Positions 1 to 5,809 are shown, numbered from the stretch's first letter. The stretch is DNA of 5,809 nucleotides from Caldifarciminota bacterium (GCA_015490255.1 WFYF01000032.1:1-5809), one strand, 5' to 3'. Translations and numbers: made by a program. The notes: generated by a model from the sequence alone, not told the origin.

Positions 1-997
1 AGGCGGAAGGCTCCACGATGGGACCGGCCAGTCCGGCGTCTTTCGCGATCTTGGCCGCCCGGACGGCGTCAATCATCACCCCTGCAGAGTTGGGGGAGTC
101 CCACACCTCCAGTTTGCACTCCACGTTGAGGGGCACATCCCCGAAGGTCCGGCCTTCCATCCGGATATAGCACCACTTCCGGTCCTTCAGCCAGGGGATA
201 TAGTCCGAGGGGCCCACGTGGACGTTCTCCTCTCCGAGATCGTAGGGGAGAAGGCTGGTGACCGCCTGGGTCTTGGAGATTTTCTTGGAGTGCAGGCGCT
301 CCCGCTCCAGCATGTTCAGGAAGTCCGTGTTGCCGCCGAAGTTGATCTGATAGGTGCGCTCCAGCTTCACCCCCCGATCAATGAAGAGCTGGGCCAGGGT
401 CCGGTGGAGGATGGTGGCCCCCACCTGGGATTTGATGTCGTCCCCGATGAGGGGCAGACCGGCCTCCTCAAAGCGCTTGCTCCAGTAGGGCGAGGTGGCG
501 ATAAACACGGGGATGCCGTTCACGAAGGCCGCCCCTGCCTGGAGCACCTGCTCCACATACCATTTCGTGGCCTCCTCGCTCCCCACGGGGAGAAAGTTCA
601 CCACCACGTCCACCCCTTCATCCCGCAGGATCTTGATCACGTCGTCCGTCGGGCCGGGGGCCTTGATGATCACGTCCGCCAGGTATTTCCCGATGCCGTC
701 ATGGGTCATCCCACGATAGACCTTGGCGTTGAGCTTGGGGACGTCGGCAAACTTATAGGTGTTGTTGGGGGGGGCGAAAATGGCCTCGGAGAGATCTTTT
801 CCGACTTTCCGCTGATCAATGTCAAAGGCGGCGACGAACTCAATGTCGCTGATGTGATAGCCCCCGAAATCCACGTGCATGATTCCGGGAATGAAGTCGT
901 CCGGCCTGGCGTTTCGGTAATAGTGCACACCCTGAACCAGACTGGATGCGCAGTTCCCCACACCGATGATAGCCACACGGATCTTCCCTTTGCCCAT
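1..997 (-). CDS. ino1: Inositol-3-phosphate synthase (myo-inositol-1-phosphate synthase), C-terminus cut off by window edge
   Basis: This enzyme converts D-glucose 6-phosphate to 1L-myo-inositol 1-phosphate, with NAD+ as a recycled cofactor, in the cytoplasm. It is the first committed step to inositol lipids and inositol-based solutes. Translating the minus strand from the ATG at 997 gives 332 complete codons. The N-terminus is a Rossmann dinucleotide fold ([11 protein letters not shown], residues 10-20). Family signatures follow: [11 protein letters not shown] (185-195 region), [11 protein letters not shown] (219-229), the S-K-x-I-S-K lysine motif (237-242) that matches the active-site lysine region of characterised synthases, and [11 protein letters not shown] (297-307). 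The sequence resembles the compact actinobacterial/archaeal-type enzymes of roughly 360-390 residues, so only a few tens of residues should be missing beyond position 1. The start is fixed by a strong Shine-Dalgarno just upstream and by the position of the GxGxxxS motif. The gene diverges from the tRNA/rpmH block. The end product in this organism (phosphatidylinositol, di-myo-inositol phosphate or other) cannot be told from the window. Confidence 0.96.
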   Translation of the reverse strand, partial: MGKGKIRVAIIGVGNCASSLVQGVHYYRNARPDDFIPGIMHVDFGGYHISDIEFVAAFDIDQRKVGKDLSEAIFAPPNNTYKFADVPKLNAKVYRGMTHDGIGKYLADVIIKAPGPTDDVIKILRDEGVDVVVNFLPVGSEEATKWYVEQVLQAGAAFVNGIPVFIATSPYWSKRFEEAGLPLIGDDIKSQVGATILHRTLAQLFIDRGVKLERTYQINFGGNTDFLNMLERERLHSKKISKTQAVTSLLPYDLGEENVHVGPSDYIPWLKDRKWCYIRMEGRTFGDVPLNVECKLEVWDSPNSAGVMIDAVRAAKIAKDAGLAGPIVEPSA

Positions 998-1001
998 CCG
1001 T

Positions 1002-1012
1002 CTTTCCTCCTT
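1002..1012 (-). promoter_or_regulatory. Ribosome binding site of ino1
   Basis: The minus strand reads AAGGAGGAAAG, a near-perfect Shine-Dalgarno. The GGAGG core (1006-1010) lies 8 nt before the ATG at 997. It supports this start over any downstream Met. Confidence 0.85.
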
Positions 1013-1034
1013 CCTTGGTTTCGGTTTTCGGCGT

Positions 1035-1063
1035 ATTATACGCCCTTTCAAACGAACTGTCTC
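1035..1063 (-). promoter_or_regulatory. Sigma70-type promoter for ino1
   Basis: On the minus strand a consensus -10 TATAAT (1040-1035) is preceded by a 17-bp spacer and GAGACA (1063-1058), which matches four of six bases of TTGACA. Transcription would start near 1028 and give a leader of about 30 nt carrying the ino1 Shine-Dalgarno. The -10 sits in a short inverted repeat, GCGTAT-T-ATACGC (1031-1043), which could be an operator or simply follow from the TATAAT sequence. The assignment is by sequence only. Confidence 0.7.
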
Positions 1064-1090
1064 CCTGAAGTCTGGAGGTCACCCGCGGGC

Positions 1091-1119
1091 TTGAAAGTCC
1101 TGGCGAGGGTGCGTATAAT
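1091..1119 (+). promoter_or_regulatory. Strong sigma70-type promoter for the tRNA-Val/rpmH/rnpA block
   Basis: TTGAAA (1091-1096), a 17-bp spacer and TATAAT (1114-1119) make a near-consensus promoter. Transcription would start around 1126, about 9 nt before the first tRNA. The bases between the -10 and the likely start (1120-1126, about ACCCTTC) and the following CGCGC are C/G-rich. Such a discriminator is typical of stable-RNA promoters under growth-rate or stringent control, although that regulation is inferred here. No second promoter was seen before rpmH, so the ribosomal-protein and RNase P genes probably depend on this one. Confidence 0.8.
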
Positions 1120-1134
1120 ACCCTTCGCGCAGGT

Positions 1135-1211
1135 GGGCGGTTAGCTCAGCTGGTTAGAGCGCTGGTTTCACATACCAGAGGTCGGAGGTTCGAGTCCTCC
1201 ACCGCCCACCA
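1135..1211 (+). tRNA. tRNA-Val (anticodon CAC)
   Basis: This is a complete 77-nt cloverleaf. The acceptor GGGCGGT (1135-1141) pairs with ACCGCCC (1201-1207). The D arm is GCTC/GAGC. The anticodon stem CTGGT/ACCAG encloses the loop TTCACAT, giving anticodon CAC, which reads the valine codon GTG. The T arm GGAGG/CCTCC encloses TTCGAGT. The discriminator is A (1208) and CCA is encoded (1209-1211). GTG is common in the neighbouring genes, so this species should be in demand. The 5' flank GGT (1132-1134) is complementary to A73-C74-C75, so the precursor could extend its acceptor stem by three pairs. Confidence 0.97.
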
Positions 1212-1259
1212 TGAATCCGAGCACCATCCCCGCGGAGGGGTTGTTATCCTTTTGCAGGT

Positions 1260-1336
<77 letters not shown>

Positions 1337-1346
1337 TGGAGCAAAG

Positions 1347-1481
1347 ATGAAGCGAACGTATCAGCCGTCACGCATTCACCGGAAACGGGTCCACGGATTC
1401 CGCGCAAGGATGCGCACCCGGGGCGGACGTGCGGTCATCAGGCGGCGCCGTGCCAAGGGACGGAAACGCCTCACCCACTGA
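1347..1481 (+). CDS. rpmH: 50S ribosomal protein L34
   Basis: The product is the small, very basic L34 protein of the large ribosomal subunit, 44 residues, which is the usual family length. It begins with the family signature MKRTYQPSR, carries the conserved [13 protein letters not shown] stretch (residues 16-28), and ends in an Arg/Lys-rich tail ([13 protein letters not shown]). The start ATG is preceded by GGAG (1338-1341) at 5-nt spacing, and that Shine-Dalgarno begins two bases after the 3' A of tRNA-Val(GAC). The gene lies at the head of the conserved rpmH-rnpA-yidD-yidC-jag cluster. Unlike many bacteria, no dnaA lies upstream; valine tRNAs take that place. The last 53 nt are overlapped by rnpA in another frame. 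Confidence 0.97.
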   Translation: MKRTYQPSRIHRKRVHGFRARMRTRGGRAVIRRRRAKGRKRLTH

Positions 1482-1824
1482 TGGGCGTTTTCCAAAGGCC
1501 GAACGCCTTCGGACGTCTGCGGAGTTTTCGCAGGTTTTGCAGGAAGGCCGATGGGTTTCCACACCGTATTTCGTCGTTTACTATCTCCCGGCCCGCACCC
1601 GCCGCGTGGGGGTGGCCGCCAGTCGCCGGTTTCCCAACAAACCCCGCAGGAATCGGGCGCGCCGCAGACTCCGGGAGCTTTATCGCCTGCACAAAACCTG
1701 GTTTTCCCCCGGCTGGTACGTTTTGATGGCCCGTCCGCCCATTCTGGAAGCCCGCTGGCAGGAACTGGTTCAGACGCTGAAAGAGGCGCTGGCTCGCCTG
1801 TTTCCCGCGTCCTCATCGGGCTGA
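1429..1824 (+). CDS. rnpA: Ribonuclease P protein component, starting inside rpmH
   Basis: RnpA is the protein subunit of RNase P. It binds the RNase P RNA and the 5' leader of precursor tRNAs to promote removal of the leader. The conserved body starts with F-x-K-x-x-R-L (residues 21-27) and AEF-x-x-V-L-x-x-G, then the RNR motif (74-76) with RRLREL, and GWYVLMARP near the C-terminus. From the GTG at 1429 the protein is 131 residues, slightly longer than the usual 110-125. The frame is open from 1351 but has no ATG or TTG before the conserved region. The only canonical starts are GTG at 1429 and GTG at 1450 (124 residues); both lie inside rpmH and neither has a strong Shine-Dalgarno. Translation is therefore probably coupled to rpmH. 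The N-terminal 13-20 residues are low-complexity and outside the conserved fold. The gene ends by overlapping yidD. Confidence 0.93.
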   Translation: MRSSGGAVPRDGNASPTDGRFPKAERLRTSAEFSQVLQEGRWVSTPYFVVYYLPARTRRVGVAASRRFPNKPRRNRARRRLRELYRLHKTWFSPGWYVLMARPPILEARWQELVQTLKEALARLFPASSSG

Positions 1825-2030
1825 TCCGGGGCTATCAGGCGCTGATCTCGCCCCTCTTTCCTCCCTCCTGCCGCTTCACCCCAACCTGTTCAGCCTATGC
1901 GGTGGAAGCCCTGGAGATTCATGGCGCCCTGAAGGGGTCCTGGCTGGCTTTCCGGAGGGTTCTGCGCTGTCACCCCTTCCATCCTGGAGGGTTTGATCCG
2001 GTCCCACCAAAGGAGGCAAATCGGGGATGA
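1800..2030 (+). CDS. yidD: Membrane protein insertion efficiency factor YidD; start codon not identifiable
   Basis: YidD is a small membrane-associated protein that acts next to YidC and improves membrane-protein insertion. The segment gives 76 residues that align from end to end with the family: [15 protein letters not shown], then [15 protein letters not shown] with C24 and C30, [19 protein letters not shown] with C57, and [10 protein letters not shown] at the C-terminus. Bounds are set by homology, because no ATG, GTG or TTG occurs near the expected N-terminus. The frame stays open back to an ATG at 1551, but that would add about 83 residues that look like off-frame reading of rnpA. Candidate noncanonical starts are ATC at 1815 or CTG at 1821, the latter overlapping the rnpA stop. 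The next in-frame canonical start (GTG 1902) would delete the conserved core. The stop overlaps the yidC ATG as ATGA. The family call is secure; the start is not. Confidence 0.88.
   Translation, partial: VSRVLIGLIRGYQALISPLFPPSCRFTPTCSAYAVEALEIHGALKGSWLAFRRVLRCHPFHPGGFDPVPPKEANRG
2009..2016 (+). promoter_or_regulatory. Ribosome binding site of yidC, inside the yidD 3' end
   Basis: AAAGGAGG is a full Shine-Dalgarno, 10 nt before the yidC ATG at 2027. It lies within the last codons of yidD, so yidC has its own strong initiation signal as well as the ATGA overlap. It contrasts with the weak or absent signals at rnpA and yidD. Confidence 0.85.
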
Positions 2031-3553
2031 ACCGCCGAAGCGATACCCGCAATCTGCTTGTGGCTTTCCTGCTTTCTCTCGGAATTCTGCTGCTGTTCCA
2101 GAAGTTCTTCCCTCCTCCCCCCCCGCAGGAGGCCGACGAGACCGCCGCCGATACCGTGGCCTCGGAACAGCGTCTTGCACCCGGAGGTCCGGTCGCGGCA
2201 GACACCCTTCACCCGTCAGCGCTTTCCCGACGGCCCCGGGTGATGCTGGAGGTCCCGGAAGGAACCTATACCTTCGCCGATGACGGAAGCCTCCTCCGGG
2301 TGACCCTCACCCGATACCGGGAACGCAGTGGGGAGCCCCTTGCCCTCAACCATCCGGAACGCGCGCTCCTCACCCTGCCGGTTCCCGGATACCGGTGGAC
2401 CACGCCCCTTCCTGAAACCACCCTGACGGACGGTCCCGTCATCTTCTTGCTCCAGGACTCGGCGGAGGCAACGGTGGGAAGCCTCCGGGTGGTGCGGACC
2501 GGACCCTATACCCTTTCTCTGGAATTTACGGTTCCCGTCCCCTTTGCGCTGGAGCTGCCCCACGGCATTCGTCCCAGCGAACCGGATCTCCAGGATGAAA
2601 CCCGCCACCTGAAACTGGTTCTGCTTTCTGATGAAAAGCTCATCACCCGTAAGCATAAGGACCTGAAAAAAGGTTACCGGAAAGCCCTGGATGAGGTGTA
2701 CTGGTGGGCCCTCCGCACAAAGTTCTTTGCGGTGGCGGTGGTGGACACCGCCCGCACCTGGGAACGTCTCTCCGCACGGCTGGAGGACGATTCTTCCCTC
2801 GCCGTGTCCGTCCGGGCGGAATTTCCGGAAGGCAGGCATCAGATTGTGCTGTATACCGGCCCGATTGAGCCCCACACCCTGGCGTCTGTGGGATATGGCC
2901 TGGAAAAACTCTTTGACTATGGCAATCCGCTCATTGCCCCCTTCACCCGTTTCATCCTGTGGGCTTTGCGCCTCCTCCACCAGGGGATCCCCAACTATGG
3001 CTGGGTGATCGTGGTGTTTGCCCTCCTGATGAAGCTTGTCTTCGCCCCCCTCACCTTCCGGAGCATCGTGGCCATGAAGAAGATGCAGGACCTCCAGCCC
3101 CGGCTCAAGGCCCTTCAGAAAAAATACGCCGGTGACCCCCAGCGTCTGAATCAGGAGGTGATGAAACTCTATCGTCAGGCCGGGGTGAATCCCTTCTCCG
3201 GATGTCTGCCCCTCCTTTTCCAGCTCCCCGTCTTCTATGGTCTTTATAAGGTCCTGCAGGACTGGATTGAGCTCCGGAACGCCCCCTTTGTGCTCTGGAT
3301 CCAGGACCTTTCCCTGCGGGACCCCTATTATGTCCTGCCCATCGTCATGGGACTCGTGAGCGCCGCCAACGCCTGGCTCTCCAGCCGGGACAACCCCCAG
3401 GGGCGGCAGATCGGGGTGATGATGAGCGTGGTTTTCACGTTCGTCTTTCTCAATTTCCCCGCGGGGATCGTGCTGTACTGGATGGTGTACAACATCTTTT
3501 CGGCCGTGGAACAGGCCGTGATTCGTCGCGTCTACGCAAGCAAGGAGGGCTGA
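2027..3553 (+). CDS. yidC: Membrane protein insertase YidC (Oxa1 family, long Gram-negative type)
   Basis: YidC inserts and folds inner-membrane proteins, alone or with SecYEG. The 508-residue product has the Gram-negative layout: an N-terminal anchor helix (residues about 9-27), a large periplasmic beta-sandwich domain (about 70-285), and the Oxa1 core (about 300-500) with five hydrophobic helices. Core landmarks are VFAPLTFRS (338-346), the cytosolic helical hairpin [18 protein letters not shown] (350-367), [21 protein letters not shown] (starting 387), [11 protein letters not shown] (419-429), [11 protein letters not shown] (432-442) and FNFPAG-like [15 protein letters not shown] near the end. 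The functional positive residue in the groove helix, Arg in E. coli and Bacillus, aligns here with K336. A run of five prolines (29-33) follows the anchor helix. A long periplasmic domain implies a periplasm, hence a diderm cell. The gene overlaps yidD by ATGA and is followed by jag after one base. Confidence 0.97.
   Translation: MNRRSDTRNLLVAFLLSLGILLLFQKFFPPPPPQEADETAADTVASEQRLAPGGPVAADTLHPSALSRRPRVMLEVPEGTYTFADDGSLLRVTLTRYRERSGEPLALNHPERALLTLPVPGYRWTTPLPETTLTDGPVIFLLQDSAEATVGSLRVVRTGPYTLSLEFTVPVPFALELPHGIRPSEPDLQDETRHLKLVLLSDEKLITRKHKDLKKGYRKALDEVYWWALRTKFFAVAVVDTARTWERLSARLEDDSSLAVSVRAEFPEGRHQIVLYTGPIEPHTLASVGYGLEKLFDYGNPLIAPFTRFILWALRLLHQGIPNYGWVIVVFALLMKLVFAPLTFRSIVAMKKMQDLQPRLKALQKKYAGDPQRLNQEVMKLYRQAGVNPFSGCLPLLFQLPVFYGLYKVLQDWIELRNAPFVLWIQDLSLRDPYYVLPIVMGLVSAANAWLSSRDNPQGRQIGVMMSVVFTFVFLNFPAGIVLYWMVYNIFSAVEQAVIRRVYASKEG
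3542..3549 (+). promoter_or_regulatory. Ribosome binding site of jag, inside the yidC 3' end
   Basis: AAGGAGGG lies 5 nt before the ATG at 3555 and overlaps the last codons of yidC. It fixes the jag start one base after the yidC stop. Confidence 0.85.
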
Positions 3554-3554
3554 C

Positions 3555-4157
3555 ATGCGCTATCTGGATAAAGAGGCACCCACCGTGGAAGAGGCCCTGA
3601 AGGCGGCCATTGAGGAAGCCGGGATCACCATGGAGGAGGCGTGGTTTGAGGTCCTCAACGACGGGCTTTCCGGAAAACCCGCGAAAGTCCGGCTCTATCT
3701 GGATATTGAGGAGCTCAAACGTCTGGAAGAGATCCTTCAGGAGATCCTGACCCGGATGGGCTCCGAACTTCTTGAGATGGAAGTTCGGTCCAAGGGGGGA
3801 CAGTATTACGTGAACATCACCACCCGGGGGATGGATGCCGCCCTGATCGGGAGCCGGGGGAGGACGCTGGAGGCCCTCCAGTATCTGGTGCGGCTCATCC
3901 TCCGCAAAAAGGGCGTGGATCTGCCCATCACCCTGGACATTGCGGGGTATCTGGAACGTCGTCGGAAGTTCATCGCCAACAAGGCCATTGCGGTGGCCCG
4001 CAGGGTGCTGGAGACCGGTCAGGAGATGCGGATTGACCAGCTGGGTCCCCGGGAACTCCGGATTGCGGAACGGGCCATCCGGAAGGTGAAGGGCGTGCGG
4101 GCCCAGCGCGTCCACCGGGGAGATGAAGAGATCCTCCTGGTGGTCCCCGAATCCTGA
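3555..4157 (+). CDS. jag: Jag/KhpB RNA-binding protein (Jag-N, KH and R3H-like domains)
   Basis: Jag (KhpB, SpoIIIJ-associated protein) is a cytoplasmic RNA-binding protein that usually follows yidC; in Gram-positives it partners KhpA and affects cell elongation. The 200-residue product starts with the Jag-N domain (about 4-52, PTVEEALKAAIEEAGI). It continues with a charged linker (52-80) and a KH domain (about 83-135) with the GxxG loop G99-S-R-G102 in ALIGSRGRTLEALQYLV. The C-terminal domain (about 136-198) occupies the R3H position. The segment LGPRELRIAERAI (163-175) aligns with the family's P-x-E-R-R-I-I-H motif, but the hallmark Arg and His are replaced by Leu and Glu, so single-stranded nucleic acid binding there may be altered. 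The 3' end lies one base before the preferred start of the protease gene. Confidence 0.93.
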   Translation: MRYLDKEAPTVEEALKAAIEEAGITMEEAWFEVLNDGLSGKPAKVRLYLDIEELKRLEEILQEILTRMGSELLEMEVRSKGGQYYVNITTRGMDAALIGSRGRTLEALQYLVRLILRKKGVDLPITLDIAGYLERRRKFIANKAIAVARRVLETGQEMRIDQLGPRELRIAERAIRKVKGVRAQRVHRGDEEILLVVPES

Positions 4158-4158
4158 A

Positions 4159-5406
4159 ATGCTGACGTTGCTTCTGGGGTTTGCCCTTGCCCGACCGGTG
4201 GTGACGGTCACCTATGACGGAACCATCCATCCCGTGGCCGCCGAGTTCATTCTCCGGGGGCTTGAGGAAGCCAGGCGGGACGGAGCGGTTTTCGTGCTGA
4301 AGCTCAACACTCCCGGCGGGCTCATGGAGTCCATGCGCCGGGTGGTGGACGCTTTCCTGAACAGCGAGGTCCCCGTGGTGGTGTATGTGGCCCCCCGGGG
4401 CGCCCGAGCCGCTTCGGCGGGCACCTTTATCACCCTGGCCGCTCATGTGGCCGTGATGGCTCCGGCCACCCGGATCGGTGCTGCGAGCCCTGTGGCCATG
4501 CAGGGGCAAATGGATTCCGTGATGCTCCGGAAGGCCATGAACGACGCGGCCGCGTATATCCGGTCCATCGCCCGCGCCCGGGGGAGGAACGCGGACTGGG
4601 CAGAAAAGGCGGTGCGGGAAGGGCTTTCGGTGGGTGCGGATTCCGCGCTGCACCTGGGTGTGGTGGACTTCATTGCCCCGGATTTTCCGGCCCTTCTGGA
4701 CAGCCTGAATGGCCGGGTGGTGGAGGGAGAAACCCTCCGGGTGGACCCCACCCGGGTGCGCCGGCTGGAGCCGGGCCTTCGGGAGAAAATTCTGGCCCTC
4801 CTTGCCGATCCCAACGTGGCGTATATGCTCCTGGTCCTGGGGTTTTATGGCCTCTTTTTTGAACTCTCCCATCCCGGTGCCCTGTTTCCGGGTGTGTTCG
4901 GCGCCATATCTCTGGTCCTGGCCCTCTATGCCTTTCAGATCCTCCCGGTGAACTACGCCGGGGTCCTCCTGATTCTTCTCTCCATGCTCCTGTTTCTCCT
5001 GGAGGTGAAGATCGCCTCCCACGGCCTGCTGGCCACCGGCGGGGTGGTGTCCTTCCTGCTCGGAAGCCTGCTCCTGTTTGACCGGGCGGTCCCGGTCCTC
5101 CGGATATCCCTGTCCCTGATCCTGTTCTCCCTGCTTCTCACGGCCGGGTTCTTCCTGTTTCTGGTGGCCAAAGCCCTGGCTGCCCAGCGGCGGAAGGTGG
5201 TGACCGGCATGGAAGGGTTGCTGGGGGAACGGGGAGAGGCCCGGACGGCGGTTTCTCCCAAAGGGGGAAAGGTTTTTATCCACGGTGAACTCTGGAACGC
5301 GGTGAGCAGGGAAGAGATCCCTCCAGGAAAGGCGGTGGAAGTGGTGGATGTGCGGGGCATGACGCTGGTGGTGCGGCCTCTTCCGGAAGAAGGCCCCGGC
5401 TCATGA
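4159..5406 (+). CDS. nfeD: NfeD-family membrane-bound serine protease (ClpP-class, long form)
   Basis: The 415-residue product has the three-part structure of long NfeD proteins. A short hydrophobic export signal (about 1-11, ending in ALA) is followed by a ClpP/SppA-like serine protease domain (about 13-205), a membrane domain of four to five helices (about 220-337), and a C-terminal OB-fold NfeDC domain (about 348-408). The protease domain shows TPGG (51-54), the catalytic Ser in AASAGT (S86), and the Lys of the Ser-Lys dyad in LRKAMNDAAAYI (K125), with ARGRN (140-144) after it. In archaeal and bacterial relatives this enzyme cleaves hydrophobic stretches of stomatin-type proteins, so a role in membrane quality control is likely. 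No stomatin/SPFH gene lies in the window. The start at 4159 was chosen because it follows the jag stop by one base. An in-frame ATG at 4123 would add 12 residues, including KR, and overlap jag by 35 nt. Neither has a well-spaced Shine-Dalgarno. Confidence 0.92.
   Translation: MLTLLLGFALARPVVTVTYDGTIHPVAAEFILRGLEEARRDGAVFVLKLNTPGGLMESMRRVVDAFLNSEVPVVVYVAPRGARAASAGTFITLAAHVAVMAPATRIGAASPVAMQGQMDSVMLRKAMNDAAAYIRSIARARGRNADWAEKAVREGLSVGADSALHLGVVDFIAPDFPALLDSLNGRVVEGETLRVDPTRVRRLEPGLREKILALLADPNVAYMLLVLGFYGLFFELSHPGALFPGVFGAISLVLALYAFQILPVNYAGVLLILLSMLLFLLEVKIASHGLLATGGVVSFLLGSLLLFDRAVPVLRISLSLILFSLLLTAGFFLFLVAKALAAQRRKVVTGMEGLLGERGEARTAVSPKGGKVFIHGELWNAVSREEIPPGKAVEVVDVRGMTLVVRPLPEEGPGS
5386..5393 (+). 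promoter_or_regulatory. Ribosome binding site of the TPR lipoprotein gene
   Basis: GAAGAAGG lies 9 nt before the ATG at 5403, within the last codons of the protease gene. Together with the ATGA overlap it supports this start. Confidence 0.6.
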
Positions 5407-5809
5407 AGGCCCGCCTGGGATTCCTGGTGTTTCTCGCCGGAGTTTCCTGTGCGCGGTTTCGGGCTTATTTCAACACCTTTTACAACGCCCGCACGATCTT
5501 CCGGGAAGCCGAGGCCCGGTATCTCCGGGAAGGCTTCTCTCCCACCCTCCGGGATCAATACAACAAGGTGATTGAAAAGTGCGTGGTGGTGATCCGGTAT
5601 TTCCCCAACACACCTTATGTGGACGATGCCCTGTATATGCTTGGTGTCTCCTATCTCCGCCTGGGGGATTACGATCGTTCCCGCCGGCGCTTCCGGGAGC
5701 TCCTCGGGGTGTTCCCGGACAGCCCCCTTCGGGAAAAGGCCCTCCTGGGGCTGGCGGAAGCGGCCCTGCTGGAAGGGAGTCCCGAAGTGGCCCGGGAAAT
5801 TCTGGATAC
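5403..5809 (+). CDS. TPR-repeat lipoprotein, BamD-like, C-terminus cut off by window edge
   Basis: The 135 complete codons encode a probable outer-membrane or periplasmic lipoprotein with tetratricopeptide repeats. The N-terminus has a Lys/Arg n-region, a hydrophobic stretch and a lipobox-like G-V-S-C with the lipidated Cys at residue 16; the -3 Gly makes the lipobox slightly atypical. Next comes FNTFYNARTIFREAE (23-37), a motif recalled from TPR lipoproteins of FCB-type and candidate-phylum bacteria. Helix-pair repeats follow: YNKVIEKCVVVIRYFPNTPY (53-72), DDALYMLGVSYLRLGDYDRS (74-93) with the classic TPR spacing of L/Y/G/A residues, and RFRELLGVFPDSPLREKALL. The layout resembles BamD/YfiO, the lipoprotein of the beta-barrel assembly complex, but the fragment is too short to assign it. 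The gene overlaps the protease gene by ATGA, so the two are cotranscribed and may work together in the envelope. Confidence 0.82.
   Translation, partial: MKARLGFLVFLAGVSCARFRAYFNTFYNARTIFREAEARYLREGFSPTLRDQYNKVIEKCVVVIRYFPNTPYVDDALYMLGVSYLRLGDYDRSRRRFRELLGVFPDSPLREKALLGLAEAALLEGSPEVAREILD

Noticed and set aside
767..774. Eight-G tract inside ino1 as a phase-variation site
   Set aside because: It encodes a Pro-Pro pair in a housekeeping-type enzyme in a GC-rich genome. The frame is intact on both sides and nothing else suggests contingency control.
218..1144. Long plus-strand open frame (308 codons) opposite ino1
   Set aside because: It is antisense to a clear inositol phosphate synthase, has no recognisable domain, runs through both promoters into the tRNA, and is the kind of frame expected from GC-rich codon bias.
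1243..1251. DnaA-box-like TTATCCTTT in the tRNA spacer, given that rpmH often lies near oriC
   Set aside because: It departs from the TTATCCACA consensus at several positions, no further boxes cluster with it, there is no AT-rich unwinding region, and dnaA is absent.
1228..1254. Possible rho-independent terminator between the two tRNAs (CCCC-GCGGA-GGGG then T-rich)
   Set aside because: The stem is only 4 bp and the following T-tract is interrupted by G, A and CC, so efficient termination is unlikely.
1551..1799. N-terminal extension of YidD from ATG 1551
   Set aside because: The extra 83 residues are Pro/Gln/Gly-rich and look like off-frame reading of rnpA. YidD proteins are normally 70-90 residues. 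It is kept only as a formal possibility because no nearer canonical start exists.
2216..3556. 446-codon minus-strand open frame opposite yidC
   Set aside because: It is a shadow of yidC: His/Gly/Glu-rich composition, no domain, no ribosome binding site, and full overlap with a conserved gene.
3970..5283. 437-codon minus-strand open frame opposite jag/nfeD
   Set aside because: It is a low-complexity His/Gln/Gly/Pro-rich frame with no family features, opposite two well-supported genes.

Overview
The window is a GC-rich bacterial chromosome segment, gene-dense, with no sign of mobile DNA or CRISPR. It holds one leftward gene at the left edge (myo-inositol-1-phosphate synthase, its 3' end cut off by the window) and a rightward block that runs to the right edge: tRNA-Val(CAC), tRNA-Val(GAC), rpmH, rnpA, yidD, yidC, jag, an NfeD-type membrane serine protease, and the start of a TPR lipoprotein (cut off by the right edge). 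The organism cannot be named from this window. The actinobacterial/archaeal-type inositol phosphate synthase, the Arg-rich proteins and the FCB-like N-terminus of the lipoprotein would fit a thermophilic or candidate-phylum Gram-negative lineage, but this is a weak inference.

Layout. Positions 1-997 (minus) are ino1. Positions 998-1134 are a divergent promoter region with one good sigma70-type promoter facing each way. Positions 1135-1336 are two tandem, nearly identical valine tRNA genes, both with encoded CCA. From 1347 onward the genes are packed with overlaps or 1-nt gaps: rpmH/rnpA overlap, rnpA/yidD overlap, yidD/yidC share ATGA, yidC/jag and jag/nfeD are separated by one base, and nfeD/TPR share ATGA. 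No further promoter or convincing terminator is visible after the one at 1091-1119, so the whole rightward block may be one transcription unit.

How the genes work together. rpmH-rnpA-yidD-yidC-jag is the classical conserved bacterial cluster: ribosomal protein L34, the protein subunit of RNase P, an insertion-efficiency factor, the membrane protein insertase, and an RNA-binding KH protein. Two things differ from the textbook arrangement. First, dnaA is absent upstream and tRNA genes (RNase P substrates) sit directly before rpmH-rnpA. Second, the position usually held by mnmE is taken by a membrane-anchored NfeD protease and a TPR lipoprotein, which extends the cluster's theme from membrane-protein insertion towards envelope quality control.

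Most notable are the start regions: rnpA can only start at a GTG inside rpmH, and yidD has no ATG, GTG or TTG near the beginning of its conserved region. Both tRNA precursors also have a 5' leader that can pair with their own discriminator base and CC of CCA. No clearly new system is evident; the interest lies in expression architecture.
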